Source: JALORV01 sp963702595
GTDB taxonomy: Bacteria > Pseudomonadota > Gammaproteobacteria > Burkholderiales > Burkholderiaceae_F
Length of the DNA: 64,000 bases
Direction of reading: 5' to 3'
NCBI GenBank assembly: GCA_963702595.1
Contig: CAVPDC010000022.1
Coordinates: 186,001 to 250,000, forward strand
A model generated the notes under the pieces. The model was not told the DNA's origin. It saw only the letters and a program-made list of their open reading frames with translations, and did no database searches. The translations under genes were made by a program, and so were the position numbers. Positions 17,402 through 26,758 of this stretch are shown here, in pieces. Positions within the stretch are counted from its first letter, which is position 1, and every line of letters begins with the position of its first letter.

Positions 17402-18186
17402 CGCTGCTGATCGACATCGGCAACACGGCATTGAAGTGGACCGTGACGGATGCCGCGGGTGCGCCGGGGCCGGTGAAGGTCGAACACCACCGCGGTACGA
17501 ATGATCTCGCGGCGCGGCTCGGCTCCGCCTGGCTTGAGGTGCCGCGCCGCGCCGCGGCGTTTGGCTGCAGCGTCGCCGCCGGGGCAACCCGGACGGCGGT
17601 CGAGGTGGCCGCCCACGCCCGCGGCACGAGCATCGAGTGGCTGCGCTCCGAGCCCCGCTATGCCGGCGAATTCGTGCTGCTCAACGGCTATCGGAATCCG
17701 ACGCAGCTCGGGGCGGACCGCTGGCACGGCATGCTCGGGGCCTGCCAGCGTGTGCCGCAGCGTTCGTTCGTGCTCGTGGCTGCCGGTACCGCGACGACGA
17801 TCGACTGCGTCGAGGTGAGCGACGGGCAGGCGCGTTTCGTGGGCGGCTGCATCGCGCCCGGCCAGCGCCTGATGCTGGAGGCATTGTCGACCCAGACCGC
17901 GGGACTGCCGCAGGCCGACGGTGCGGCGGTCGACTTCCCCGACACGACGGACGACGCGATCACCACCGGGGTCCGCGACGCCCAGGCCGGCCTGGTCGAG
18001 CGCTTTGTCCGGCGCTTCGGCCGGCGTCTCGGGCGGCTTCCGGCGGTGCTCATTTCCGGCGGTGATGCCGAACTCGTTGCCGCGCGTCTGGAGGGCAGCG
18101 AGTTCGAACTTTCGATCGAACATAATCTGGTCCTCGCGGGACTTGCCGTGCGAGTCCGCGCCTTGCGTCCTGCCATCGATCAATGA
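17398..18186 (+). CDS. coaX: Type III pantothenate kinase CoaX
   Basis: Phosphorylates pantothenate, the first step of CoA synthesis, using the ASKHA fold that is not inhibited by CoA. The ATG at 17398 overlaps the birA stop as ATGA, giving 262 residues. Motifs: LLIDIGNTALKW at the N-terminus, LGADRWHGMLGA, the phosphate loop VAAGTATTIDCV and GGCIAPG. The birA-coaX-SPOR order is common in betaproteobacteria and all three genes overlap here, so this is one operon. Confidence 0.97.
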   Translation: MTLLIDIGNTALKWTVTDAAGAPGPVKVEHHRGTNDLAARLGSAWLEVPRRAAAFGCSVAAGATRTAVEVAAHARGTSIEWLRSEPRYAGEFVLLNGYRNPTQLGADRWHGMLGACQRVPQRSFVLVAAGTATTIDCVEVSDGQARFVGGCIAPGQRLMLEALSTQTAGLPQADGAAVDFPDTTDDAITTGVRDAQAGLVERFVRRFGRRLGRLPAVLISGGDAELVAARLEGSEFELSIEHNLVLAGLAVRVRALRPAIDQ

Positions 18187-18899
18187 AACTCGCCTTCCTG
18201 TTGCTCGTGCTCGTGAACGTCGCGCTCTTTGCGTGGCAGCACGGTGTGTTCGGCCGCTTCGCGGAGAGCGGGCGCGAGCCTGAACGCATCGCTCGGCAGG
18301 TCGAGCCTGAGCGGATTCGGGTTCTCAGCGAGCGTGAAGTGCAGGTGTTGCGCGAGCGGGCTGCGGCGCAGTCGCGTGCCGCCGCCGTCGCCGCGCCGCC
18401 CTCGGCCGCGAACGGCGCGGGGATCGACCTGTCGGTTGCCCAGTCCTGCGTCGAATTCGGCGACTTCATCGGGCCGGATCTCTCCCGGGTCGAAACCGCA
18501 CTGCTCAGGCTCGGGCTCGGATCGCGCCAGTCGGCGCGGACTGTCGAGGCCCCGGGCTGGTATCTCGTCTATCTGCCGCCATTCAAGACCCGCGCCGAGG
18601 CCGATCGTGCCGTGGCGGAGCTGAAGAAGAGCGGTGTCAAGGATCTGCTCGTTCTAACCGACGGCCCGCTGCGGCTGGGCGTGAGCCTGGGGTCGTTCCG
18701 CGACCCGGAACTCGCTAAGACGCACATGGCTTCGCTGGCGAAGCTCGGCGTGAAGACCGCGCGGGTTTCGGACAAGCCGACCGCCGTGTCCGCGACACGC
18801 CTGCAGATGCGCGAACTCGACGCCGAAGCAGCTCAGCAGCTCGGGGCGATCGCCAAAGAGTTCCCCTCCCAGAGCGTGCGCGCCTGCAGCGCGGGCTGA
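18183..18899 (+). CDS. SPOR-domain membrane protein
   Basis: A 238-residue protein with one N-terminal membrane helix (LAFLLLVLVNVALFAW), an Arg/Glu/Ala-rich linker and a C-terminal SPOR-like region: CVEFGDFIGPDLSRVE, GWYLVYLPPFKTRAEADRA and GVSLGSFRDPELA. SPOR domains bind denuded peptidoglycan at division sites. It starts 4 bp inside coaX (ATGA). Its role in division is inferred from the domain alone. Confidence 0.85.
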   Translation: MKLAFLLLVLVNVALFAWQHGVFGRFAESGREPERIARQVEPERIRVLSEREVQVLRERAAAQSRAAAVAAPPSAANGAGIDLSVAQSCVEFGDFIGPDLSRVETALLRLGLGSRQSARTVEAPGWYLVYLPPFKTRAEADRAVAELKKSGVKDLLVLTDGPLRLGVSLGSFRDPELAKTHMASLAKLGVKTARVSDKPTAVSATRLQMRELDAEAAQQLGAIAKEFPSQSVRACSAG

Positions 18900-19019
18900 G
18901 TGATGCATGCTTTCGCGCCGGCGCGATCGGTCCACGCGCAACGTGCAGGAAGTCTGCCGCCCGCGAGCCCGGGCGCCGTCATCGACTCTAACTTTCCCTC
19001 TGTCCAGACGGAGCCCCGT

Positions 19020-19271
19020 ATGCGTTGCCTTGCTCTCGTCATGTTCACCGCTGCCGCAATCGTGTCACTGGCCGGGTGCGCGACGCTGGAGGATCTGGCG
19101 GCCATCGAAAAGCGCCAGGAGCGTTAGACTCAGACCGGAAGCAACATCATCCGGCGGGACAACGGGTCGCGCGCCTCCACAGTCACGGACAAGGACGCCC
19201 AGGACGCGCTGCTCAAGGAGATGCGCAACGTTCCGGTTCAGCCTGTCGGCACGCAGTCGGTAGGGCGCTGA
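19020..19271 (+). pseudogene. Small lipoprotein gene interrupted by an in-frame amber codon
   Basis: The ATG at 19020 begins a lipoprotein signal with lipobox LAGC (Cys20), then ATLEDLAAIEKRQER. A TAG at 19125-19127 stops translation after 35 residues. The same frame then continues for 47 codons of coherent sequence (TQTGSNIIRRDNGS, TDKDAQDALLKEM) to a TGA at 19269-19271. The second part resembles small betaproteobacterial lipoproteins with a TGS-(hydrophobic)-R-R core, from memory. It could be a nonsense mutant, amber readthrough or a sequence error. It lies 120 bp after the SPOR gene. Confidence 0.6.
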
Positions 19272-19272
19272 G

Positions 19273-19644
19273 CTAGCCGTCGGCGGAGCCCAGGGCGGTC
19301 GCGATCGCGCGCGTCAGTGCGGGTACGAGAGCCTGCCGCTGCTTCAGGGCGTCGGCGTCGGCTCCACGCACGGGCTCGGCCCATATCGGCTTCGGGAAGT
19401 GAGCGTCGTCCTCGAAGCGGGGGACAAGGTGCCAGTGAACATGCGGCGTCAGGTTGCCGAGGCTGGCGACGTTGATCTTGTGCGGACAGAGGACCTCGCG
19501 TTGCGCGCGCTCCACCACGAACACGGTCTGCATCAGATGCGCGCGCTCGACCGCCGTGAGGTCGGTCATCTCGCGCACATGCGCGTTCCAGACCACGCGG
19601 ACGAAGCCCGGGTAGTCCGGTTCGTCGACCATGATGACGCGCAA
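19273..19644 (-). CDS. HIT family protein, 5' end apparently frameshifted
   Basis: HIT-fold nucleotide-binding protein (nucleotide hydrolase or transferase superfamily), recognised by NVASLGNLTPHVHWHLVPRF with the histidine triad HVHWH. As printed, the only start in frame is TTG at 19644. Reading on upstream in the same frame gives CELCAGPGGRLVHDDGQ, the expected N-terminus, but no start codon follows. The natural ATG at 19709, overlapping the GNAT stop as ATGA, is out of frame. Removing one CA from the GTGTGT run (19701-19706) joins the two into MTPSCELCAG. So the gene probably spans 19273-19709 with a 2-nt expansion. Confidence 0.75.
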   Translation of the reverse strand: MRVIMVDEPDYPGFVRVVWNAHVREMTDLTAVERAHLMQTVFVVERAQREVLCPHKINVASLGNLTPHVHWHLVPRFEDDAHFPKPIWAEPVRGADADALKQRQALVPALTRAIATALGSADG

Positions 19645-19705
19645 CTGGCCGTCATCATGGACCAGGCGTCCGCCCGGTCCGGCGCACAGCTCGCAGGATG
19701 GTGTG

Positions 19706-20671
19706 TCATCCCAGTTCCTTTTTCAAGCGCAGATCTATTTCGGTCGGCACGAAACCCAGTGTTCGGTTCAGTGCGAGCATGTCCGTGTTTGCCTCGTCGT
19801 TGTAGGTTCTCATTTCGCTGGCTTCCGACTCGAGCGCGTGTCGGATCGAATGCAGCTTGAGCCAGCGCGCCAGGCCGCGACGGCGCCAGTGGCGCGCGAC
19901 GCCGGTCATCGACGTCAGCAGATGGTCGCGCCCGGTGCACTGGGCACACATGCCCACCCAATTCGACCCGTCCAGCGCGATGAAGGTCCCTGCCGACCGG
20001 AATGCAGGATCTCCGAGTTCCTCGGCAACGAAGCTCTCATACGTCGGGTCGTCGCCACGGATGCCGAAAGGAACATCGCGCCACAGCTCGACGAAGAGTT
20101 CGTACAGTCGGCGTGGCGCCTCCTCGCCCAGCGTGAGTTGCCGATAGCTCGCGATACGCAGGCCGGTGGCGAAGTTCCGATCGGCTGCGCTGTCGATGCT
20201 GCGCGCAATACGCTCCGGATCGATGTCGCGCACATTGAGGCGGCTTTCGATGCGACGGTTGTAGACGATGAACCCACGGTCGAGCGCGAAGCGCTGCGCC
20301 CGCGGCTGCGAGGCCAGCACCTCGCTGCAGAGTTCGGTCGCACCATGCAGCCGCGCTTCGGCTTCGATGGCCTGGTACAGGGTCGCGCCGATGTCCTTAC
20401 CGACGTGCGACGGGTCGACGGTGACACGAACCCGGAGCCGCCCCGCAGTCGCGGCCACGTCGGGCACTTCGAGGAAGCCAAACCCGGCAAGCTGCCCCGG
20501 CGCGACTTCTGCGACGAACTTCCGGTGAAAGCGCTGCCCGCGGCGGCATGCGGCGGCGGCAATTTCTGCCCCGGTGCGCTGCCAATCGGGATGCACCGCC
20601 GAGACGATGCGGGCTATCTCGTCGTTGTCCGCGCTGGCATGCGCCGGGCGCACTGTGATCCGCCGCTGCAT
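19706..20671 (-). CDS. GNAT family N-acetyltransferase, probably two GNAT domains
   Basis: A 321-residue protein from the ATG at 20671. The N-terminal half has GNAT features: GFGFLEVPD, RVRVTVDPSHVGKDIGATL (acetyl-CoA loop) and ALDRGFIVYNRR. The C-terminal half repeats the pattern with MTGVARHWRRRGLARWLKLH (R-x-x-G-x-A) and NRTLGFVPTEIDLRL. The substrate is unknown. The stop overlaps the intended ATG of the HIT gene, suggesting one operon. An upstream extension to 20800 has shadow-like composition and was not used. Confidence 0.85.
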   Translation of the reverse strand: MQRRITVRPAHASADNDEIARIVSAVHPDWQRTGAEIAAAACRRGQRFHRKFVAEVAPGQLAGFGFLEVPDVAATAGRLRVRVTVDPSHVGKDIGATLYQAIEAEARLHGATELCSEVLASQPRAQRFALDRGFIVYNRRIESRLNVRDIDPERIARSIDSAADRNFATGLRIASYRQLTLGEEAPRRLYELFVELWRDVPFGIRGDDPTYESFVAEELGDPAFRSAGTFIALDGSNWVGMCAQCTGRDHLLTSMTGVARHWRRRGLARWLKLHSIRHALESEASEMRTYNDEANTDMLALNRTLGFVPTEIDLRLKKELG

Positions 20672-20708
20672 GCGGCGGGATCTTAGGCGCGTGGGTGCCC
20701 CGGCGCCG

Positions 20709-23700
20709 CTAGACCAGCACGCGCTCGATGCCGCCCGCGTTGGCCTTTGCGACGTAGTCCGCCATCCAGTTGTCGCCCAGCACGTGCTTCGCCATTTCAA
20801 TGACGATGTAATCGGCGTCGATGTCGGCGTCGTCGTTGTAGCGCTTCAGGCCCTGCAGGCATGACGGACAGGAGGTCAACACCTTGACTTCCCCCTGGAA
20901 GCCGTCGGCGCGCAGCTTGGCGGCGCCACGCTCGACTTCCTGCTCCTTGCGGAACCGCACCTGTGTCGCGACGTCCGGCCGCGATATGGCAAACGTGCCG
21001 GACTCGCCGCAGCAGCGGTCGCTCTTCTCGATGCGCACGCTGTCCGCGGTCGTCACCAGCGCGTTGACGGTCTTCAGCGGATCCTGCTGCTTCATCGGGC
21101 TGTGGCAGGGGTCGTGATACAGGTAGCGAACGCCGTTCACGCCCTCGACGCGGATGCCCTTCTCGAGCAGGTACTCGTGGATGTCGATGATGCGGCAGCC
21201 GGGGAAGATCTCCTCGAACTTGTAGTCCTGCAACTGGTCGTAGCATGTGCCGCAGCTGACGATGACGGTCTTGATGTCGAGGTAGTTCAGCGTGTTGGCT
21301 ACGCGGTGAAACAGCACGCGGTTGTCGGTGATGATCTTCTCGGCCTTGTCGAATTGCCCCGAGCCGCGCTGCGGGTAGCCGCAGCAGAGGTAGCCGGGCG
21401 GCAGCACCGTCTGCACGCCGGCATGCCACAGCATCGCCTGCGTCGCAAGCCCCACCTGGCTGAAGAGCCGCTCCGAGCCGCAGCCGGGGAAGTAGAAGAC
21501 GGCTTCACTGTCGCCGCTGGTCCGCTGCGGATCACGGATGATTGGCACGTAGCGTGCGTCCTCGACGTCCAGCAGTGCCCGCGCGGTCCGCTTGGGCAAA
21601 CCGGCCGGCATCTTCTTGTTGACGAAGTGAATAACCTGCTGCGTCACCGGCGGGCGGCCACCTGTCGTGGCGGGGGGCCGGCGGGTCTGCTGCCGGGCGG
21701 CGAGGCGGAAGAACCGGTTGCCCAGCCGCTGCGCCTTGTAACCCCACTCGAGCATCAGCGTGCGCGCGATCTTGATCGTCTGCGGGTCCTTGACGTTCAA
21801 AAAGAACATCGATGCAGCCGTGCCGGGATTGAATTTCTTCTTCCCCATGCGGCGCAACAGGTCACGCATCGCCATCGATACGTCGCCGAAATCGATGTCC
21901 ACCGGACACGGCGCCAGGCACTTGTGGCAGACGGTGCAGTGGTCGGCCACGTCGCCGAACTCGTCCCAGTGCTTGATCGAGACGCCGCGCCGCGTCTGCT
22001 CCTCGTACAGAAACGCCTCGATCAGCAGCGAAGTTGCCAGGATCTTGTTGCGCGGCGAGTAGAGCAGGTTGGCGCCCGGCACGTGGGTCGAGCACACCGG
22101 CTTGCACTTGCCGCAGCGCAGGCAGTCCTTGATGGCGTCCGAGATGCCCTTGATGTCGCTCTGCTGCATGATCAGCGACTCGTGGCCCATCAGGCCGAAG
22201 CTCGGCGTGTAGGCGTTGCGCAGGTCGGCGCCCGGCAGGAGCTTGCCCTTGTTGAAGCGGCCCTCGGGGTCGACCGCGTTCTTGTAGCGGCGAAACTCGG
22301 CGGTCTCCTCGTCGGTGAGGTACTCGAGCTTGGTGATGCCGATGCCGTGCTCGCCAGATATCACGCCGTCGAGATCGCGTGCGATCTGCATGATGCGCGC
22401 CACCGCGGCGTTGGCCCGCTGCAGCATCGCGTAGTTGTCGGAGTTGACCGGGATGTTCGTGTGCACGTTGCCGTCGCCAGCGTGCATGTGCAGGGCGACG
22501 AACACCCGTCCACGCAGGACGCGCCGGTGGATCGCCTCGCATTCGGCGAGCACGGCTGCAAATGTCGCGCCCGAGAAGATGCGCTCGAGCGGCGCCCGCA
22601 CCTCGGCCTTCCAAGAGACGCGGATCGTGTGGTCCTGCAGCAGGTCGATGACGCTCACCGCCGACCGCAGGTCGGATTCGCCGGCAAGGTGTGTGAGACC
22701 CAGCCCGGCCAGTTCGGCGAGCGACGACGCCAGCGGTGTGTCGAAGTGAGCCAGCAGCCACTGCCAGCGGCGCCGCGTGTAGCCGATCAGTTCGCGCGCC
22801 TGCTCGACGCGATCGCCGAGGATCTCCTCGCGCGGCAGCCGATCGAGTTCGGAATCCTCGGTCTTGCCGAGCGCAAAGGGTGTCGCAAAGTAGGCATCGA
22901 GCGCGTCGAGCAGTTCGAGCTTGTTCTCGATCGAGAGTTCGATGTTGATGCGCTCGATGGCGTCGGTGTACTCGCCCATCCGTGGCAGCGGAATGACGAC
23001 GTCCTCGTTCAGCTTGAACGCGTTGGTGTGTTTGGAGATCGCCGCGGTCTTGGCGCGGTCGAGCCAGAATTTCTTGCGCGCCTCGCTGCTTACCGCGACG
23101 AAACCCTCGCCAGTGCGCGTGTTGGCCATGCGCACCACCTCGGACGTGGCGCGTGCCACGGCGTCGTCGTCGTCGCCGACGATGTCGCCGATCAGCACCA
23201 TCTTCGGCAGACTGCCGCGGCGGGACTTGGTCGTGTAGCCGACCGCGCGCAGGTAGCGCTCGTCGAGATGCTCGAGCCCTGCCAGGATCGCCCCCCCGGG
23301 TTGGCGCGCAAGGTAGTCGGTGATCTCGACGATGGCCGGCACGGCCTCCTGTGCCCGCCCGAAAAATTCTAGGCACACGGTGCGGATGTGCCTCGGCATG
23401 CGATGCACGACCCAGCGCGCCGACGTGATGAGCCCGTCGCAGCCTTCCTTCTGCACGCCAGGCACGCCGCCCAGGAACTTGTCGGTGACGTCCTTACCAA
23501 GGCCGGCCTTGCGGAAGCGCGCGCCAGGCAGCACCAGGCGTTGCGTGCGCAACACCCTGGCTTTCTCGGCCGGGTGGCGGCCGTCTTTCCAGGTCAGCTC
23601 GAACACTGCCTCGGCCGCGTCATGAATCTTGCCGAGGTTGTGCCCCACACGTTGCACTTCGAGCCAGTTGCCGTCCGGATCGACCATGCGCCACCAGGCG

Positions 23701-24653
23701 AGGTTGTCGACCGCGGTGCCCCACAGGACCGCCTTCTTGCCGCCGGCGTTCATTGCGATATTGCCGCCGACGCAGGACGCATCGGCCGAGGTCGGATCGA
23801 CGGCAAACACGAAGCCGCCGCGCTCGGCGGCCTCGGCCACGCGCTTGGTGACAACGCCTGCCTCGGAGCGAACCGTTGCCACCGGCGCGCCGACGCCGGG
23901 CAGCTCGACGGCTTCGACCTCGGACAGGTCTTCCAGCTTCTCGGTGTTGATGACCGCGGTCAGCGGCGTCAGCGGTACCGCGCTGCCGGTGTATCCGGTG
24001 CCCCCGCCGCGCGGAATGATCGTGAGCCCCAGCTCGACGCAGGCCCGCACCAGCCCCGGAATCTCGTCTTCGGTATCGGGCTGCAGCACGACGAACGGAT
24101 ATTCGACGCGCCAGTCGGTCGCGTCGGTGACATGGGAGACGCGCGCAAAGCCGTCGAATCGAATGTTGTCGTCGCGCGTGTGCCGCGCAAGCACTCGGCG
24201 CACCTGCTTGCGCAGGTCCCACGTCGCACGGAAGGCCGCTTCGAACGACTGCACTGCCTTGCGCGCAGCGGCCAGCAGCAGTCCCACTTTCGCATCGCGC
24301 ACGGCGTCCGCCGGCTCGCGCCGCTTTTCAATCTCGCCCAGCCGGTGGTGCAGCGCCTCGATCAGCGCCGCGCGCCGCTTCGGGTTGTCGAGCAGGTCGT
24401 CCTCGAGGTACGGATTGCGCTGCACGACCCAGATGTCGCCCAGCACTTCGTAGAGCATCCGCGCCGAGCGGCCGGTGCGGCGTTCGCTGCGCAGCTCGTC
24501 CAGCACACGCCAGGCTTCGGCGCCCAGCAGCCGGATGACGATCTCGCGATCCGAGAACGACGTGTAGTTGTACGGGATCTCGCGCAGCCGAACCGGCGGT
24601 TCGAATACGGCGGGGGCGGAGCGCAATCCCTGGGGCGGGACGGGGGCGTTCAT
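20709..24653 (-). CDS. FAD/FMN-binding oxidoreductase with Fe-S and CCG domains (glycolate/D-lactate oxidase type fusion)
   Basis: A 1314-residue fusion. The N-terminus (about 1-150) has the DUF3683-type region (REIPYNYTSFSDREIVIRLL). A VAO-type FAD domain follows (PRGGGTGYTGSAVPL), then a FAD-oxidase C-terminal domain (MHAGDGNVHTNIPV, SGEHGIGITKLEYL). Next come two 4Fe-4S motifs (CLRCGKCKPVC, CTVCHKCLAPCPVD) and two cysteine-rich CCG domains (CCGYPQRGSG, CGTCYDQL, CCGESGTF, CPSCLQGL). GlcD plus GlcF, or bacterial D-lactate dehydrogenases, combine the same parts. It probably oxidises a 2-hydroxyacid and feeds electrons to the chain; the substrate cannot be assigned. Confidence 0.93.
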   Translation of the reverse strand: MNAPVPPQGLRSAPAVFEPPVRLREIPYNYTSFSDREIVIRLLGAEAWRVLDELRSERRTGRSARMLYEVLGDIWVVQRNPYLEDDLLDNPKRRAALIEALHHRLGEIEKRREPADAVRDAKVGLLLAAARKAVQSFEAAFRATWDLRKQVRRVLARHTRDDNIRFDGFARVSHVTDATDWRVEYPFVVLQPDTEDEIPGLVRACVELGLTIIPRGGGTGYTGSAVPLTPLTAVINTEKLEDLSEVEAVELPGVGAPVATVRSEAGVVTKRVAEAAERGGFVFAVDPTSADASCVGGNIAMNAGGKKAVLWGTAVDNLAWWRMVDPDGNWLEVQRVGHNLGKIHDAAEAVFELTWKDGRHPAEKARVLRTQRLVLPGARFRKAGLGKDVTDKFLGGVPGVQKEGCDGLITSARWVVHRMPRHIRTVCLEFFGRAQEAVPAIVEITDYLARQPGGAILAGLEHLDERYLRAVGYTTKSRRGSLPKMVLIGDIVGDDDDAVARATSEVVRMANTRTGEGFVAVSSEARKKFWLDRAKTAAISKHTNAFKLNEDVVIPLPRMGEYTDAIERINIELSIENKLELLDALDAYFATPFALGKTEDSELDRLPREEILGDRVEQARELIGYTRRRWQWLLAHFDTPLASSLAELAGLGLTHLAGESDLRSAVSVIDLLQDHTIRVSWKAEVRAPLERIFSGATFAAVLAECEAIHRRVLRGRVFVALHMHAGDGNVHTNIPVNSDNYAMLQRANAAVARIMQIARDLDGVISGEHGIGITKLEYLTDEETAEFRRYKNAVDPEGRFNKGKLLPGADLRNAYTPSFGLMGHESLIMQQSDIKGISDAIKDCLRCGKCKPVCSTHVPGANLLYSPRNKILATSLLIEAFLYEEQTRRGVSIKHWDEFGDVADHCTVCHKCLAPCPVDIDFGDVSMAMRDLLRRMGKKKFNPGTAASMFFLNVKDPQTIKIARTLMLEWGYKAQRLGNRFFRLAARQQTRRPPATTGGRPPVTQQVIHFVNKKMPAGLPKRTARALLDVEDARYVPIIRDPQRTSGDSEAVFYFPGCGSERLFSQVGLATQAMLWHAGVQTVLPPGYLCCGYPQRGSGQFDKAEKIITDNRVLFHRVANTLNYLDIKTVIVSCGTCYDQLQDYKFEEIFPGCRIIDIHEYLLEKGIRVEGVNGVRYLYHDPCHSPMKQQDPLKTVNALVTTADSVRIEKSDRCCGESGTFAISRPDVATQVRFRKEQEVERGAAKLRADGFQGEVKVLTSCPSCLQGLKRYNDDADIDADYIVIEMAKHVLGDNWMADYVAKANAGGIERVLV

Positions 24654-24771
24654 GCGGGTGGCCGGCGGCGGCCTCGGTGTGCACGCTTGGGCAAGCATTC
24701 TATCTGTTGCGTTGCGGCGAGGCGGCGATGACCCCGCTCGGCGGTGGGATAGCACTCGTTACACTCACTGC

Positions 24772-25632
24772 GTGAGACGCCTCTTCCCGCCGCTGATAGC
24801 ACTCGCCGCGCTTTTGGCCGGCTGCGCCAGCCTGCCCACACCCACCGTCCGGCAGTCGACCGCCGACGGCGCGGCGCTGCTCGATGCCGCCGCCACTGCA
24901 CACGGCTGGGATGCCTACCAGCGCGTACGCGACATCAACCTGCGGCACGAAGGCCGCTGGTACGACGCCGTTGCGCGCGTGCAGCCTGTGCTGGTGGACC
25001 GCGATTTCCGCGTCACCGCAGAAGAGCGCATCGTCGTCGGCGCCCGCACCTCGGCGAAGTCCTACAGCGGCGGCCCGGGCGGCGTGAAGCTCGCGCTGCG
25101 CACGCCAGCGACGATCGAAGTGTGGGTCAACGGGGCGCTGCAAACCGATGACGAGAAGCGCGCGGCGGCCGCCCTGGTGCTCGACGCCTACCGTCTGTTC
25201 TGGCTCGGCCCGCTGTTTCTCAAGGAACAGGGTGCGCAGGTGGAAGCGCTCGGGCCTGGCCGCGTGAACCGCACGGATTGCGACTGGTTGCTGGCACGCC
25301 TGACGCCCGGCTTCGGTCTCGCCGCCGAGGATCGTGTGATGGCCTGCGTCGCACACAGCGATCGGCGCTTCGTGCAGCTGCGGCTCTCCGTCGACGGCCT
25401 CGCCAGCACGCGGGGTGCGGTGGTCGAGGTTGATATGAACGACTACGTCATCGTGCACGGCGTGGCGCTGCCCACGCGGCTGACCGAGCGCCTAGTGCGC
25501 CCGCTGCCGCTGCCGGTGCGCGACTGGTGGCTGGTCGGTGCGGACGTCGACCGCGGCTACCCCGTCGAGGCGCTCGCCGGCCCGGTGTGGCCGCCCGCGG
25601 TCGCGGCCCCGGCGCGAGCGCTGTCGCGCTGA
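24772..25632 (+). CDS. Hypothetical lipoprotein
   Basis: The GTG at 24772 starts a lipoprotein signal with lipobox LLAGC (Cys19), giving 286 residues. The mature part is beta-rich with features such as GWDAYQRVRDINLRHEGRWY and VVEVDMNDYVIVHGVALPTR, which suggest an LolA/LolB-like or YceI-like barrel, but no family was identified with confidence. It is divergent from the FAD oxidoreductase gene (118 bp apart) and convergent with srkA. Confidence 0.8.
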   Translation: MRRLFPPLIALAALLAGCASLPTPTVRQSTADGAALLDAAATAHGWDAYQRVRDINLRHEGRWYDAVARVQPVLVDRDFRVTAEERIVVGARTSAKSYSGGPGGVKLALRTPATIEVWVNGALQTDDEKRAAAALVLDAYRLFWLGPLFLKEQGAQVEALGPGRVNRTDCDWLLARLTPGFGLAAEDRVMACVAHSDRRFVQLRLSVDGLASTRGAVVEVDMNDYVIVHGVALPTRLTERLVRPLPLPVRDWWLVGADVDRGYPVEALAGPVWPPAVAAPARALSR

Positions 25633-25665
25633 CACAGTTGCAGCGCCGCCGGCGGCAGAGGCGAC

Positions 25666-26697
25666 TCACACCACGAGCGGCTCCTCCTGTATCGCCGCGA
25701 CCTGCTCGCGCAGTTCGAGGATCCGCTCCTCCCAATAGCGCTGGGAGTTGAACCAGGGAAACGCGGCCGGGAAGGCCGGGTCGCTCCAGCGGCGCGCGAT
25801 CCACGCGGCGTAGTGAATCAGGCGCAAGGTGCGCAGTGCCTCGACCAGGTGCAGTTCGCGCCGATCGAACTCGCAGAAGTCTTCGTAACCCAACAGCAGG
25901 TCGGCGAGCCTCTGCGTCTGCTCGCCGCGGTCGGCGCCCAGCATCATCCACAGGTCCTGCACCGCCGGCCCCATGCGCGCGTCATCGAAGTCGACGAAGT
26001 GCGGCCCGCGATCGGTCAGTCCGTCGTACCAGAGCACGTTGCCCTCATGCACGTCGCCGTGCAGGCGGATCGGGGTGACATCGCCGGCGCGTTCGAAGGC
26101 GCGGGCAATACCGTCGAGCGCCTGTTGCGAAACGCCCGCGTAGACGTCGCGCAACTCGCGCGGCAGCCAGTCGTGCTCCAGCAGGTAAGTGCGTGGCTCG
26201 ATGCCAAAACTTTCAAGGTCGAGCGCCGGCCGCGCGCGGAAAGCGTGCGCGCGGCCCACGGCGTGCAGTCGGCCGAGAAAGCGTCCGATCCACACCAGGA
26301 CCTCGGGGTCATCGAGCAGCGGTGCGCGGCCGCCGCGTCGGGGAAAGATGGCGAAGCGAAATCCGGCAAACGTGCTGAGCGTGCGGCCGTTCAAGATCTG
26401 GGGCTGCACCGCCGGTACTTCGGCGGCCGCCAGTTCGGCGATGAACGCGTGCTCCTCGAGGATCTGCGCATCGCTCCAGCGGCCCGGACGGTAGAACTTG
26501 GCGACGACGAATCCGCTGCCGCCATCGGCAGTCTCGATTCCCGCCTGGAACACGCGATTCTCGTAGCTGTTGAGCGCGAGGAGCGACCCTGACGTGTAGA
26601 GCCCGGCGCTGTCCAGCGCGTTCAACACGACGTCGGGCGTCAGGCCTGAGTACGGCGGTGCATCGGTGCTTGCGGTGACTTCGTTCATGGCCGGCAT
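25666..26697 (-). CDS. srkA: Stress response kinase A (SrkA/YihE type)
   Basis: Eukaryotic-like Ser/Thr kinase of the YihE family, reported in E. coli to protect against MazF-linked stress death. The 343-residue protein shows SYENRVFQAG, the Lys region VVAKFYRPGRWSDAQI, the catalytic loop HGDVHEGNVLW (His/Asp/Asn) and the metal-binding VDFDDARMG. Start at 26697; a second ATG at 26688 is possible. Divergent from ilvA. Confidence 0.93.
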   Translation of the reverse strand: MPAMNEVTASTDAPPYSGLTPDVVLNALDSAGLYTSGSLLALNSYENRVFQAGIETADGGSGFVVAKFYRPGRWSDAQILEEHAFIAELAAAEVPAVQPQILNGRTLSTFAGFRFAIFPRRGGRAPLLDDPEVLVWIGRFLGRLHAVGRAHAFRARPALDLESFGIEPRTYLLEHDWLPRELRDVYAGVSQQALDGIARAFERAGDVTPIRLHGDVHEGNVLWYDGLTDRGPHFVDFDDARMGPAVQDLWMMLGADRGEQTQRLADLLLGYEDFCEFDRRELHLVEALRTLRLIHYAAWIARRWSDPAFPAAFPWFNSQRYWEERILELREQVAAIQEEPLVV

Positions 26698-26758
26698 GGT
26701 AGGCCAGCCCCGGCATGGCCTGCGTGGTACCTTCTACGGTCGGAGGAGAGCTGGCACC

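Noticed and set aside
21102..23372. Long open frame (756 codons) antisense to the FAD/Fe-S oxidoreductase gene
   Set aside because: Shadow of a GC-rich gene: Arg/Val/His-rich composition, no motifs, and the opposite strand has strong domain evidence.
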